From Candidatus Brocadiaceae bacterium S225 (GTDB lineage: Bacteria > Planctomycetota > Brocadiia > Brocadiales > Scalinduaceae): 64,000 nt of DNA. The translations under genes were made by a program, and so were the position numbers. Positions 35,104 to 43,778 of this stretch are shown here, in pieces. The stretch lies in contig SMSL01000005.1 in NCBI GenBank assembly GCA_007859995.1, forward strand, positions 1-64,000, in the 5' to 3' direction. The notes under the pieces were generated by a model, which was not told the origin of the DNA, made no database searches, and saw only the letters and a list, made by a program, of their open reading frames with translations. How positions within the stretch are numbered: position 1 is the first letter of the stretch; every line of letters starts with the position of its first letter.

Positions 35104-37905
35104 ATGAAATTCATAAAGGCGTACATAGACGGATACGGAAAATTTCACAACCTGGACTTTGTCTTTGAACCAGGGTTTAACCTCATCTTTGGTCCTAACG
35201 AGGCAGGAAAGACAACAATGATGTCCTTTCTCCGGACAGTATTCTTTGGATTTCCAGGAAAGAAGAATGCAGTTGACCGTTATGAACCTCTGGCAGGCGG
35301 TGTCCATGGTGGGAGGCTGGAACTGGAAACAACAGATAATAAGAAATTCTCTGTATCCATTAAACCAGGCCGGACACTTACCGGAGAAATAACTATTCTC
35401 AATGGAGACGGAACTGAGTTGTCCGGTGAAGGCGCAAAGAAAAGTTTACAGGTAGCCCTTCATGGTGTAAGTGAAAATATATACAAAACGGTATTTGCTT
35501 TCAGCCTGACGGAATTGCAGCAGTTGGACTCACTGGAAAATGACGAAATAAACGCGCATATTTATTCAGCAGGTACAGGGGTCGGAGATGTTACCCTGCC
35601 GTACATATTAAAGGCCGTTGAAGCGGAGAAAAACAAGATATATAAATATGGTGGAGCGGCTCAAATAGTACCCAAAATCACAAATGAACTTGAAAGAGTC
35701 AGGGTTGAAATATCAGATATAAAAAAAGATCAGGAAAGATATAAAGCAACAATCTCGGAAATCGAAACACTGAGACAGGAACAAACACGGCTCTTCCATG
35801 TCATTGACAACAAAAGAAGAGAAAAAGAAAGAGCCTCAAGACTGAAGGCTGGCAGAGACAATGTCAACGAACTGAATGAGATAGAAAAACAAATTACTTC
35901 TTTTCCGTTTGTAATTAAAGAATTCCCTATGAACGGCACAGGAAGGCTGGAGAAGCTTGAAGAAAAATTAACAGAAAGAAAAGAAGAACTGCAGGAATGC
36001 AGAAATAAGATTAAAAATCTTAGTATACAAACAGACTCAATACGTATTGATAGAAACATTTTAGAGTCTGAAGCCCTTATTATATCTTTGACTGAAGCCC
36101 GCTCGGCAGAAACCGAAAACATAAAAAGAGAAGATGAAATCAGATCAAATTTAACCTCACTAAAGACGGATGTGGCAAACGCAATCACTGACATCGGTAC
36201 AGATTGGAATGAAGATCGAGTAACAGCAATAGATGTGGGGAAAGAATCTTTTCAGAACACAAGGGTTTTAACTGAAGATCTTTCAAGTGCTCAGGTTAAA
36301 GTAGAGAAAGCGGAAGACGCCCTTGCACAGGAGAGAAAAAACAAGGAAGAATCCACCAAAGAGTTTCTTGTTTTCTCCCGCAAGTTTGAGAAAACCAGAA
36401 CGGTAATCCAATTCAAATTCTTAATAATCTTTGGGATGCTCATATCAATAGGACTGGGAGCATTCTGCTGGATCACCTTTAAGCCGGTTTCCGGCATAAT
36501 GGCCACAGCTTTAGGATTTGTGTCCATTGCCGCCCTTTACTACGTTTATTATAAATCAGCGAGCGATACTTTAGATGACTCAAAAGAGCAACTGTCAAAT
36601 ATCATGGAATCAAAGAGGCAGTCTATCGCGGTAGCAGAGAAAGTGCTGTCAGAGTCAAAGGATGAATATCAGCAAGTATGCAGGAAATGGCAAGACTGGC
36701 TTCAAAATAATGGGTTTAGTACGGAACTGGACAGAAACGGAATATTCGCCTTGATTGAATCGATCAGGAAGATCAAGGAACTGATAAGAAAGAGTGAAGA
36801 TGCGGAAAAAACATTGCAACAAGCCAGAGAGCGAGCTCACACATATCTTGACCGTGTAAATAATGTTTTGAAGCTATGTAATCTGGAAACGGCATCACGA
36901 GAGAACATTTTTCAGTCAATCCACAGACTAGATGATTCATTAAAAAAACAGAAAGGGTTTAAGGAGAAGAGAGAACAGCTTGAAGAAAAAACAAGGGAAC
37001 TTAAAATCCGGGAAAAGACGATTGAGGATATCATTGCCGGCATGGAAAATGATATTCATAACCTGATAGTTGAAGGTGGGGCAGGGAATGCCGAGGAATT
37101 CAGGAAGCACTCAAAGATTGTACAAAAAAGAGAGAGTTTGCTGGAACGGAAAAACAACCTTGAAATACAGCTTGCGCGGCTGATTGGCAGCAAACTGGAA
37201 ATTGAAAAGTTTAAGAAAGAGGTTGCCGATGAATCAGACCCTATGACAACGGATCAATCTATTGAGGAGCTTGAGGATGAGATTACACAACTGGAACGCA
37301 AACGTTCCGGCACCATGCAGGAGATGGGGGCAAAGACAAATCAAATATCTGAACTGGAAAAGAGTGAAAGACTGGGAGAACTAAGACTCGAAGAAGAGAA
37401 CCTCAAATCAAGATTACGGGAAGCCATTTCAGAATGGTCTGTAAATGCCTTGTGCTATACACTATTAAATAAAGCGATGACAATATATGAGAGAGAAAGA
37501 CAACCTTTTGTCCTCAAACATGCGGGGCGATACCTTGAGAAAATTACGCGGAGTCGATACGTTCGCATAATCAAGAAAGCTGATGACAACAGGCTTGTAG
37601 TCGAAACACCGGAAGGATTACAAAAAAGCGTGTCTGCACTCAGCAGGGGAACTGCTGAGCAGCTCTATCTCTCAATGAGATTGGCATTTATCAAGGAGTA
37701 TGCAAATAGAGTGGGCACGCTGCCACTGATAGTTGACGATATTCTCGTAAATTTTGATCCCCAAAGGGCGAAGACGACAATCCGATTATTGAATGAGGTG
37801 TCAAAAGAAAACCAGATCATAATGTTCACCTGCCATCCCAACACCGTGGACCTGTGCAAAAAAGAGATAAAGGATTTTAATGGACCTGTTAAGATAGATA
37901 TTTAA
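35104..37905 (+). CDS. YhaN/SbcC-like AAA ATPase with long coiled coil
   Basis: A 933-residue Rad50-type ATPase. N-terminal Walker A in LIFGPNEAGKTTMM; long coiled coils at about 190-400 and 550-780; a double hydrophobic hairpin near 430-480 (FLIIFGMLISIGLGAFCWIT, then a second segment) that is seen in YhaN-type proteins and suggests membrane attachment; C-terminal ABC signature SALSRGTAEQLYLSM and Walker B LIVDDILVNFD. ATG 35104 (MKFIKAYIDGYGKFHN) matches the family; a GTG at 35065 would only add an unrelated leader. The 216-base gap after yhaO has no recognised feature. Confidence 0.88.
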   Translation: MKFIKAYIDGYGKFHNLDFVFEPGFNLIFGPNEAGKTTMMSFLRTVFFGFPGKKNAVDRYEPLAGGVHGGRLELETTDNKKFSVSIKPGRTLTGEITILNGDGTELSGEGAKKSLQVALHGVSENIYKTVFAFSLTELQQLDSLENDEINAHIYSAGTGVGDVTLPYILKAVEAEKNKIYKYGGAAQIVPKITNELERVRVEISDIKKDQERYKATISEIETLRQEQTRLFHVIDNKRREKERASRLKAGRDNVNELNEIEKQITSFPFVIKEFPMNGTGRLEKLEEKLTERKEELQECRNKIKNLSIQTDSIRIDRNILESEALIISLTEARSAETENIKREDEIRSNLTSLKTDVANAITDIGTDWNEDRVTAIDVGKESFQNTRVLTEDLSSAQVKVEKAEDALAQERKNKEESTKEFLVFSRKFEKTRTVIQFKFLIIFGMLISIGLGAFCWITFKPVSGIMATALGFVSIAALYYVYYKSASDTLDDSKEQLSNIMESKRQSIAVAEKVLSESKDEYQQVCRKWQDWLQNNGFSTELDRNGIFALIESIRKIKELIRKSEDAEKTLQQARERAHTYLDRVNNVLKLCNLETASRENIFQSIHRLDDSLKKQKGFKEKREQLEEKTRELKIREKTIEDIIAGMENDIHNLIVEGGAGNAEEFRKHSKIVQKRESLLERKNNLEIQLARLIGSKLEIEKFKKEVADESDPMTTDQSIEELEDEITQLERKRSGTMQEMGAKTNQISELEKSERLGELRLEEENLKSRLREAISEWSVNALCYTLLNKAMTIYERERQPFVLKHAGRYLEKITRSRYVRIIKKADDNRLVVETPEGLQKSVSALSRGTAEQLYLSMRLAFIKEYANRVGTLPLIVDDILVNFDPQRAKTTIRLLNEVSKENQIIMFTCHPNTVDLCKKEIKDFNGPVKIDI

Positions 37906-38111
37906 ATAAATCCATTCCTATACTTCTCATTCAGATCTCCTGCGTAGATATAAAGCGCTTAACGCCCCACCTCACAAAAACCCCACCTGTTGGCCGGTAT
38001 GAAGTCTTATTTATCGTACCGTTCCCCCTTATTTATTATTAGGAACCTTTTAATGGGAATTTATGTTATATTGGTACATAGTTTTTTAATAATTTTTGAG
38101 GGAGATGGAAA

Positions 38112-38549
38112 ATGGTAGGAAAATGTAAGTCATTGGTAATATTTATCGCAGTAGTAGGTGTTGCTTGCATAGTACTTAATTTTGCAGGAATAGATGCACA
38201 GGTTTACGCGCAGGGTGCGGCAAACGTCAAATCAAGTGAGTGTCCGTTGGATAAAGGTGAAAAATGTTCAAGTGACAATGATTGCAGCAAGAAGCCTAAA
38301 TGTGACAAGGGCGGATGTGACAACATTGATAAAATGATGGATCTTACCCGGTGCGCGAAAAAGGAATTGCTTAAGGAGAAGATTAAGGCGAATCTTGAGA
38401 AAAAAATGGGAACTAAGCTAGATAAAATTGCTGATCTTCTTGTTGATGCAATGCTTAACGAATACAAAGCATCAATGGGATGTAAAACACAAAGAGCCAC
38501 ACTTGAAAATAATATAAGGGAAGTATTCAGCGGGAAAGGTTCTCAGTGA
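38112..38549 (+). CDS. exported cysteine-rich hypothetical protein
   Basis: A 145-residue protein with a signal peptide (SLVIFIAVVGVACIVLNFAG ... VYA-QG). The mature part begins with a Cys-rich, charged stretch (seven cysteines between residues 44 and 69, e.g. CSSDNDCSKKPKCDK) followed by a helical tail rich in lysine (KKELLKEKIKANLEKKMG). No family is recognised. The spacing does not match ferredoxin or heme motifs; the cysteines may bind metal or form disulfides. A GAGGGAGA ribosome-binding site precedes the ATG. Confidence 0.65.
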   Translation: MVGKCKSLVIFIAVVGVACIVLNFAGIDAQVYAQGAANVKSSECPLDKGEKCSSDNDCSKKPKCDKGGCDNIDKMMDLTRCAKKELLKEKIKANLEKKMGTKLDKIADLLVDAMLNEYKASMGCKTQRATLENNIREVFSGKGSQ

Positions 38550-38792
38550 CATTTGGTATACGCATATTCGCAGCCAGCCTGTCACTCCGGATGGTTTAGC
38601 TATAATGCAAAGCAAAATTACCAAAAAGCAGAACCGGATATCGTGATTGCCCAGGAGCAGCTTTGCGGGCTATCTCTATCAAGACCAGATTGCCTGCCCG
38701 TATGTATTGTTAGATACGGGCAGGTTTACTGCCAAGGCCCAATACCATTTCCTCAATAACCACGAAACCTTCTGACTCCTCTGAACACGCAT

Positions 38793-38831
38793 AAAAAAAG
38801 TCCCCAATACCCTGTTACGAATATTGAGGAC
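38793..38831 (-). terminator. terminator of cold-shock gene
   Basis: Arms GTCCCCAATA (38800-38809) and TATTGAGGAC (38822-38831) pair with one mismatch. On the minus strand the stem is followed by seven T (A run at 38793-38799). It lies 90 bases after the csp stop. The rest of 38550-38921 holds nothing else that I can support. Confidence 0.75.
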
Positions 38832-38921
38832 ACTATTATCACAGTCATATTTTTTAAAACCACTCTATACTTTTATACCGTCTATACAGTAAAATATATG
38901 AGCACTCTTTGTAAAATATAC

Positions 38922-39122
38922 TTATAATTTAACAACGTTTGCTGCCTTGCTACCCTTTTCACCTTCTTCAATGTCAAACTCTACCTGATCTCCTTCTGAA
39001 AGGCTTTTAAAACCTTCAGACTGGATTGCGGTATGGTGAACAAAGACATCGTCGCCATTCTCCGGTGTAATAAAGCCAAAACCTTTTGAATCGTTAAACC
39101 ACTTAACTGTTCCAGTCGCCAT
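38922..39122 (-). CDS. cspA: cold-shock domain protein
   Basis: A 66-residue single cold-shock domain: [20 protein letters not shown] with RNP1 KGFGFI and RNP2 DVFVHH, ending KAANVVKL. It binds single-stranded nucleic acid and acts as an RNA chaperone. ATG 39122 matches the family start; longer in-frame extension upstream lies across the leader hairpin and is rejected. A GGGAG (on the minus strand at about 39136-39132) gives a ribosome-binding site. Confidence 0.95.
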   Translation of the reverse strand: MATGTVKWFNDSKGFGFITPENGDDVFVHHTAIQSEGFKSLSEGDQVEFDIEEGEKGSKAANVVKL

Positions 39123-39150
39123 AATAAAAACCACTCCCTTCAATAAAAAA

Positions 39151-39188
39151 ACAAAAAAAAAAGCGGCAAGATTGGTAAACCTTGCCGC
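39151..39188 (-). terminator. intrinsic terminator/attenuator in csp leader
   Basis: Perfect 8-base stem (39163-39170 with 39181-39188), 10-base loop, and on the minus strand a run of ten T (39153-39162). It lies 30-65 bases upstream of the csp start, on the same strand. No minus-strand gene lies upstream for about 8 kb, so it does not end a neighbouring gene. It either attenuates csp transcription or ends a small RNA. The gap 39189-39550 holds a weak promoter-like pair (TTGGTT-17-TATATG on the minus strand near 39205-39235) and nothing else. Confidence 0.75.
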
Positions 39189-39550
39189 CTTACTTATGTA
39201 TTTAACATATAATCTGACGCTACAGTACAACCAATACTACCAGCTAATACGAATTAGTCATAAAGGTATCAAACATTATTTATAAAAGCAAGAGAAAATA
39301 AAATAAATAAAATTATTATATTTCCCGGTTTTTCTATGATGTATGAATTACGATTTGATACTTCAAGTTGTCTGATATTTTTCCTGTTGATTTTGCTAAA
39401 CAACATCACTATTATTTACTCGAAAGCTTTAGTATTAACATAAGACCTGACAAAATAATGGCTCATTTTACACTAACAGGTGTATTGTCATCTTTAAATA
39501 CGGGCTCTATCTCCGGAATTTTCTGTAATTTCAAGTGAAGGATTTGGAAT

Positions 39551-39991
39551 ATGAATATTTTAGTTGCTATCGATTTATCCAGTGCCTCACAAAAGATATT
39601 AGATAAAACAAAAACGCTCGCGTTAGCATTGCCTGCTAAAGTATGCTTACTCCATGTTATTGAAGGTGACCCTGATTTTCTGGATGATGAGCCTGATTCA
39701 CAAGACACAAGTGCCCATGGCCAACAGGAATTTCCCCTGGAGTATAAGGCCTTACTGAAAGAGGTAGATGGACTCCGACAATCAGGGATAGACACAAAGG
39801 GACTTCTCACGCAAGGTTCCGTTGTCGATGTTATCCTTCAGAAATCAAAGCAACTGGAAATTGACATAATTATTGTTGGCACCCACGGACATGGAGGTGT
39901 CCATCACATGATATTTGGCAGCGTCAGTGAAGGAGTGTTGCGAAACACCTCCTGCCCTGTTCTTGTGATACCTACACTTGATCGAGAGTAA
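39551..39991 (+). CDS. universal stress protein (UspA family)
   Basis: A 146-residue Usp fold: MNILVAIDLSSASQKILDKT start, VCLLHVIEGDP, and the ATP-binding loop GTHGHGGVHHMIFGSVSEGV with RNTSCPVLVIP at the end. The G-x2-G-x9-G-(S/T) pattern suggests an ATP-binding type. An AAGGA precedes the ATG. The gene stands alone between the csp leader and the accessory region. Confidence 0.92.
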   Translation: MNILVAIDLSSASQKILDKTKTLALALPAKVCLLHVIEGDPDFLDDEPDSQDTSAHGQQEFPLEYKALLKEVDGLRQSGIDTKGLLTQGSVVDVILQKSKQLEIDIIIVGTHGHGGVHHMIFGSVSEGVLRNTSCPVLVIPTLDRE

Positions 39992-40055
39992 TTATCCACC
40001 TCAAACCCGCAGAGAACTATTTTTTTGGAACCTGATCAGGCCTCGAATTTAAAAT

Positions 40056-40505
40056 ATGGAAATAACCCCCTTTCAACGGTTCATATTGGTAAACCTGTAC
40101 AATCTCTGGAAAGAGTACGGCACCAGTAAAGTAAAGACCTTAGATGCACTGATAGAAGAGTACGATTATAAAGAAAAAAATATCAGAAAACCGATGAAGG
40201 CCCTTATCTCGGCAGGGCTTGTTGATTCTGATTCGTACGGTGCATGGTTAACGAAAAAGGGTATTCGTCAAATGGAAGTTGCCAGTAAGTCCGACGATAG
40301 CACCGTTACCCGGGAAGACAGGGCGCCGGTTAACATTACAATAAATTTTCTGAAAAACTTTGAACAGGCGATCGGCAAATCCGAACTTCAGTCACCTGAA
40401 AGGGAAGTGTGGCTGGACGGCATAACTCAGATCGGTCAAAACCCCTTGCTCCTTAGAACATTAGAGACTGCTCTTAAGGCGACAATAGAAAATAAACCTT
40501 CTTAA
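40056..40505 (+). CDS. winged-helix-like hypothetical protein beside KAP NTPase
   Basis: A 149-residue protein. Residues 1-70 look like a winged helix (TPFQRFILVNLYNLWKEYGT, then KNIRKPMKALISAGLVDSDS, AWLTKKGIRQME). Residues 90-149 form a separate helical segment (INFLKNFEQAIGKSELQSPE). It ends 63 bases before the KAP NTPase gene on the same strand and could be its regulator or adaptor. No family is recognised. The start ATG 40056 has no clear ribosome-binding site. Confidence 0.6.
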   Translation: MEITPFQRFILVNLYNLWKEYGTSKVKTLDALIEEYDYKEKNIRKPMKALISAGLVDSDSYGAWLTKKGIRQMEVASKSDDSTVTREDRAPVNITINFLKNFEQAIGKSELQSPEREVWLDGITQIGQNPLLLRTLETALKATIENKPS

Positions 40506-40990
40506 CTTTCCAGGAATTGCAACCGGACGCACATCCTGGATATTTGTATTTAATTCCGGGCTACCTGAATGAAAAAATACCGTTTAAACATCAAATCCGA
40601 TATTTACTGTGATGAAGACCAGTTAGGGTTCGGCAAATACATTGAAACTCTTAATACAATGTTTACCGATAGGGACTTCAAAACACCTTTCTGCATTGGT
40701 ATTTTCGGAAAGTGGGGAAGTGGAAAGACAAGTTTTATGCATCTTCTTGAGAACAGGCTTTTAAAGGATAATAACGAACCACGTATTATTCCGGTCTGGT
40801 TTAATCCCTGGAGGTATGAAAAAGAAGAATACCTGATTATTCCTTTTTTAAAGACCATTGAACGTGGAATCAGGAAATATGAAGAAGAAAATAAAACTAA
40901 AGGAGACAAACTGTTAAAGGTTGCTACAAAGATAGGAGATGTTTCTGCCGCTTTCGCTTACGGGATAACGGCTGATGCTAAGCTGGGAGG

Positions 40991-41086
40991 GTTTGGACTA
41001 AGGCTAGATGCTTCAAAAATCATGTTGCATTAGAATGCCAAAGTACAATCGTGTAAGTTTGGACTAAGGCTAGATGCTTCAAAAAT
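40991..41086 (+). repeat. 30-bp direct repeats bracketing the amber stop in KAP gene
   Basis: The 30 bases starting gtttggactaaggctagatg occur at 40991-41020 and 41057-41086. The 36-base spacer holds the TAG. Removing one repeat plus the spacer (66 bases, 22 codons) restores GFGLRLDASKMAKREEEL with no stop. Confidence 0.9.
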
Positions 41087-42656
41087 GGCAAAAAGGGAAG
41101 AAGAGTTGTCCTCCAGAAGAATGAAAGAATTAAGGAACCTTTCAGAAGAATACTGCTCTATGTACTATGAAATTACAAAGGAATTACAAAAGGCAGTTGA
41201 TGAAAAGCTCTTTAGAATAGTTGTCTTTGTAGATGACCTGGATAGATGTCTGCCCGATAAGGCAGTAGAGCTTCTTGAGGCAATAAAGCTCTTTCTCGAT
41301 ATAGAAGGATATCTCTTTGTCATTGGTGTTGACCGCGAAGTGGCAAAGAAGGGGATTTCATATCGATACAGATTTTTTGAACACAAGGAGGAAAAAGAGA
41401 AAGAGAACCTCATTATCTCACCGGAAGACTATCTGGACAAGATGATCCAGCTGCCTCTTGAATTACCGACTATCGAGCATGGGAGGAAGAAAACATTTAT
41501 TGAATCCTTAATGGGAAATTCAGAAGATTTCAAAGAACATTCTGACGTGATAATTGACGCAGGAATTGGAGAAAACCCAAGATCTCTAAAACGTTTTATC
41601 AACCTGCTCGCCTTTACGGTAAATCTTGCGAAAACGTTGAAGGAAAATATTGTAGATGATAAAGTTGATCAGGAGGAAACCAAAGAACATAAAAAACTCT
41701 TAAGAAAATATTTTATGCCTCTATTATATATGAAATGGACAATTATTGTGTTTCATTATCCGAAGATACATAATGACATTAAGGGAAATCCAAAAAGACT
41801 GATTGAGATACAAAGTGCGGCAATAAATGACGACATTTCACCGGAGACAGAAGATAAAAAGACAGAGAAAAAGGACATGCAGATAGACGAAAGGCTGAAA
41901 AAGGTACTTGCAAAGTGAACCGCGTTTCCCGATGACGACTGGTTGATAGAGCGGTTTATTCATTTGACAGAATCAACGGTTATCAGCGATAAAGACAAAT
42001 CAGGAACTGTAGGTTACACCCAAAGTTTCAAACTTGGCGAAACGGTATTGATCCCTAAAGGTATATTCCTTTATGGTGAGGATAAGACAAAAAACGATAG
42101 TATAAAGAACGACTACAAAATTGATGTGTATCCGGTTACCAATAAACAGTACAAAGAATTTATGGACGAAACAGACCATGAAGTGCCGTATAGTGATAAT
42201 GAAGATGAGAAACCGTACTGCTGGAACAAAAATAATCGAACATATCCTGAAGGATTGGGAAACCACCCGGTAGTACTTGTATCCCATAACGACGCTATAA
42301 ATTTTTGCAGGTGGAGGTCTGAGAAAGAAGGAATAGAAGTCAGACTTCCAACAGAATATGAGTGGGAAAAAGCAGCAAGAGGCAGAGATGGACGAGAATA
42401 TCCCTGGGGCAATGAATTTGATTTTAATAAGCTAAATTGTGCTGATTATCACGTAAAAAAGGAATTAAAGGATTATGATGAATGGGATAAAGTGTTTAAC
42501 AAAGAATTTTATAAAAATAATAAAATGAAGGCACTGACAACAGAAGTCGGCAGATTTACTTATGGCGCAAGCCAATTCGGCTGCCATGATGTGGCCGGTA
42601 ATGTCTGGGAATGGACGAGTAGCCCCTACGACAAGAGCAAAGACACCTTTGTTTTG

Positions 42657-42773
42657 CGCGGCGGCTCGTGGTACTACAGTAGTAGCGGTTGCCGGTGCGC
42701 GTATCGCAACGACGACGTACCGGGTAGCAGGAACTACAACATAGGTTTTCGTTGTGCCAGGACTCTTACCCTT
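42657..42773 (+). other. variable-region-like 3' end of FGE domain
   Basis: The codons for RGGSWYYSSSGCRCAYRNDD and the following VPGSRNYNIGFRCARTL use mostly N-N-C/T codons (TAC, AGT, AGC, GAC, AAC) at the positions where DGR variable proteins carry mutated AAC/AAT codons. Base composition is markedly more GC-rich than the flanks. T-rich TTACCC repeats follow the stop (about 42766-42795). No reverse transcriptase or template repeat is found in the window. Confidence 0.55.
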
Positions 42774-42878
42774 TAGGTTTTTTACCCTTTTACCCTCTGT
42801 TTTTATTTTTTAAAACTTTTAGTTTTTTTGTTTTACCGACGAAGTCGGTCGAAATTCATTTTGAAAAACGTGCGAATA

Positions 42879-42905
42879 ATAGGGACTGTTCGGGGAACAG
42901 TCCCT
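42879..42905. repeat. perfect 12-bp inverted repeat (REP-like hairpin)
   Basis: TAGGGACTGTTC and GAACAGTCCCTA with a 3-base loop. It lies in the 352-base gap between the FGE stop and the RAYT gene, which also holds a small ACCGAC/GTCGGT hairpin at about 42834 and the REP arm at 43023. Confidence 0.7.
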
Positions 42906-43022
42906 ACATTTTCTGATCAAGGATTTTATTTTGTAGGATCAAATATAAACGTCCCGTATTACACGTTTCCCGAAACTGGCCTTTTGTAACGATTGTATCA
43001 TTATAATAGGCATTCTGACAAA

Positions 43023-43047
43023 GTCCGTTTGGGAAACGGACCCTACA
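43023..43047. repeat. left REP-like hairpin of RAYT element
   Basis: GTCCGTTT-ggg-AAACGGAC hairpin (43023-43041) followed by CCTACA. Its reverse complement, with two changes, is found at 43619-43643 on the other side of the transposase gene. Confidence 0.7.
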
Positions 43048-43128
43048 GGATGTTTGCTCACTTGTCATTTGTCGAGCAAGGAAACGGACACTGCATTTAA
43101 TATTCGTAATTTTGACATAAATTGTGGT

Positions 43129-43623
43129 ATGAATAGTAAACCAAAACGTAGAAAGAATATCAGACTTAAAGGTTTTGATTACACAGGAAACGCTTATGTT
43201 TATTTCATAACTATTTGCACTCATGATAAACAACAATATTTTCGTAATGCTGAAATTGCCAAAATAATCAAAGATGAAATTGAATTCAGAATGATAAAGG
43301 AAATACAATTGCTCTGTTACTGTATCATGCCTGATCATTTACATATGTTGTTATCATTAACTGAGGACTATACAAAGAAAGGTGAAGGCAAATCTGCAGG
43401 GAAAGGTACCCTGCAGAATTGGGTTTCGGCATACAAGCGTTATACATCAAGGATTGCAAATCAATTATTTAAAATTAAACCGTTATGGCAGAAAAATTTC
43501 CACGATCATGTTGTAAGAAAAGAAGAGTCGTTGTTAAAAATAGCAGCATATATTGTTGATAATCCGGTAAGAAAAGGGATGGTATCAGAATGGGAAGAGT
43601 ATCTATACAGCAGGATTATGTAG
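43129..43623 (+). CDS. REP-associated tyrosine transposase (RAYT)
   Basis: A 164-residue single-domain Y1 transposase: MNSKPKRRKNIRLKGFDYTG, ITICTHDKQQYF, the HUH motif in CIMPDHLHMLLSL, and the candidate catalytic tyrosine in AAYIVDNPVRKG. It cuts single-stranded DNA at REP hairpins. ATG 43129 begins the conserved N terminus; the in-frame ATG at 43054 lies in the REP region and is less likely. The gene is intact and is flanked by inverted REP-like hairpins. A TTGACA at 43112 lies just upstream. Confidence 0.9.
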   Translation: MNSKPKRRKNIRLKGFDYTGNAYVYFITICTHDKQQYFRNAEIAKIIKDEIEFRMIKEIQLLCYCIMPDHLHMLLSLTEDYTKKGEGKSAGKGTLQNWVSAYKRYTSRIANQLFKIKPLWQKNFHDHVVRKEESLLKIAAYIVDNPVRKGMVSEWEEYLYSRIM

Positions 43624-43643
43624 GGCCCGTTTCCCAAACGGGC
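43619..43643. repeat. right REP-like hairpin of RAYT element
   Basis: TGTAGG followed by GCCCGTTT-ccc-AAACGGGC, overlapping the transposase stop codon. It is the inverted partner of 43023-43047 (23 of 25 bases). Confidence 0.7.
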
Positions 43644-43778
43644 ATTATTTTAGCTGTCGTATTATAAAGGAAATTCTGATAAGGGCTATTCAGGAAAACG
43701 GGATCGACAAACCTTGAATGTATAGGAATTTCAGAGTATAGTTTTTGTCGCAATAGCGACTTCACTTGTATTAAAAAA

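Larger units (their letters stand above)
40569..42776 (+). pseudogene. KAP P-loop NTPase-FGE/C-type-lectin fusion with two in-frame stops
   Basis: One frame of 736 codons covers the whole segment, broken by TAG 41031-41033 and TGA 41916-41918. Part 1 has Walker A in GIFGKWGSGKTSF; part 2 has Walker B in VVFVDDLDRCLPD and the KAP C-terminal helices; part 3 (from about 41943) is a formylglycine-generating-enzyme-like/SUMF1 domain (LPTEYEWEKAARGRDGREYP; GCHDVAGNVWEWTSS; LRGGSWYYSS; NIGFRCARTL). Sequence between the stops reads on sensibly (TAFPDDDWLIERFIHLTEST after the TGA). The TAG lies in a 66-base in-frame insertion bounded by 30-base direct repeats. KAP NTPases are membrane-associated or conflict-linked ATPases; the lectin-like end would bind a ligand. 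Alternatively two or three separate polypeptides are made. Confidence 0.8.

Noticed and set aside
38553-38759. 68-residue frame after the Cys-rich exported protein
   Set aside because: It needs a TTG start four bases after the previous stop, has no ribosome-binding site and no recognisable motif.
42777-43128. DGR template repeat directly after the FGE gene
   Set aside because: I looked for an A-rich near copy of the VR-like sequence and a reverse transcriptase here; only hairpins and RAYT ends are present.
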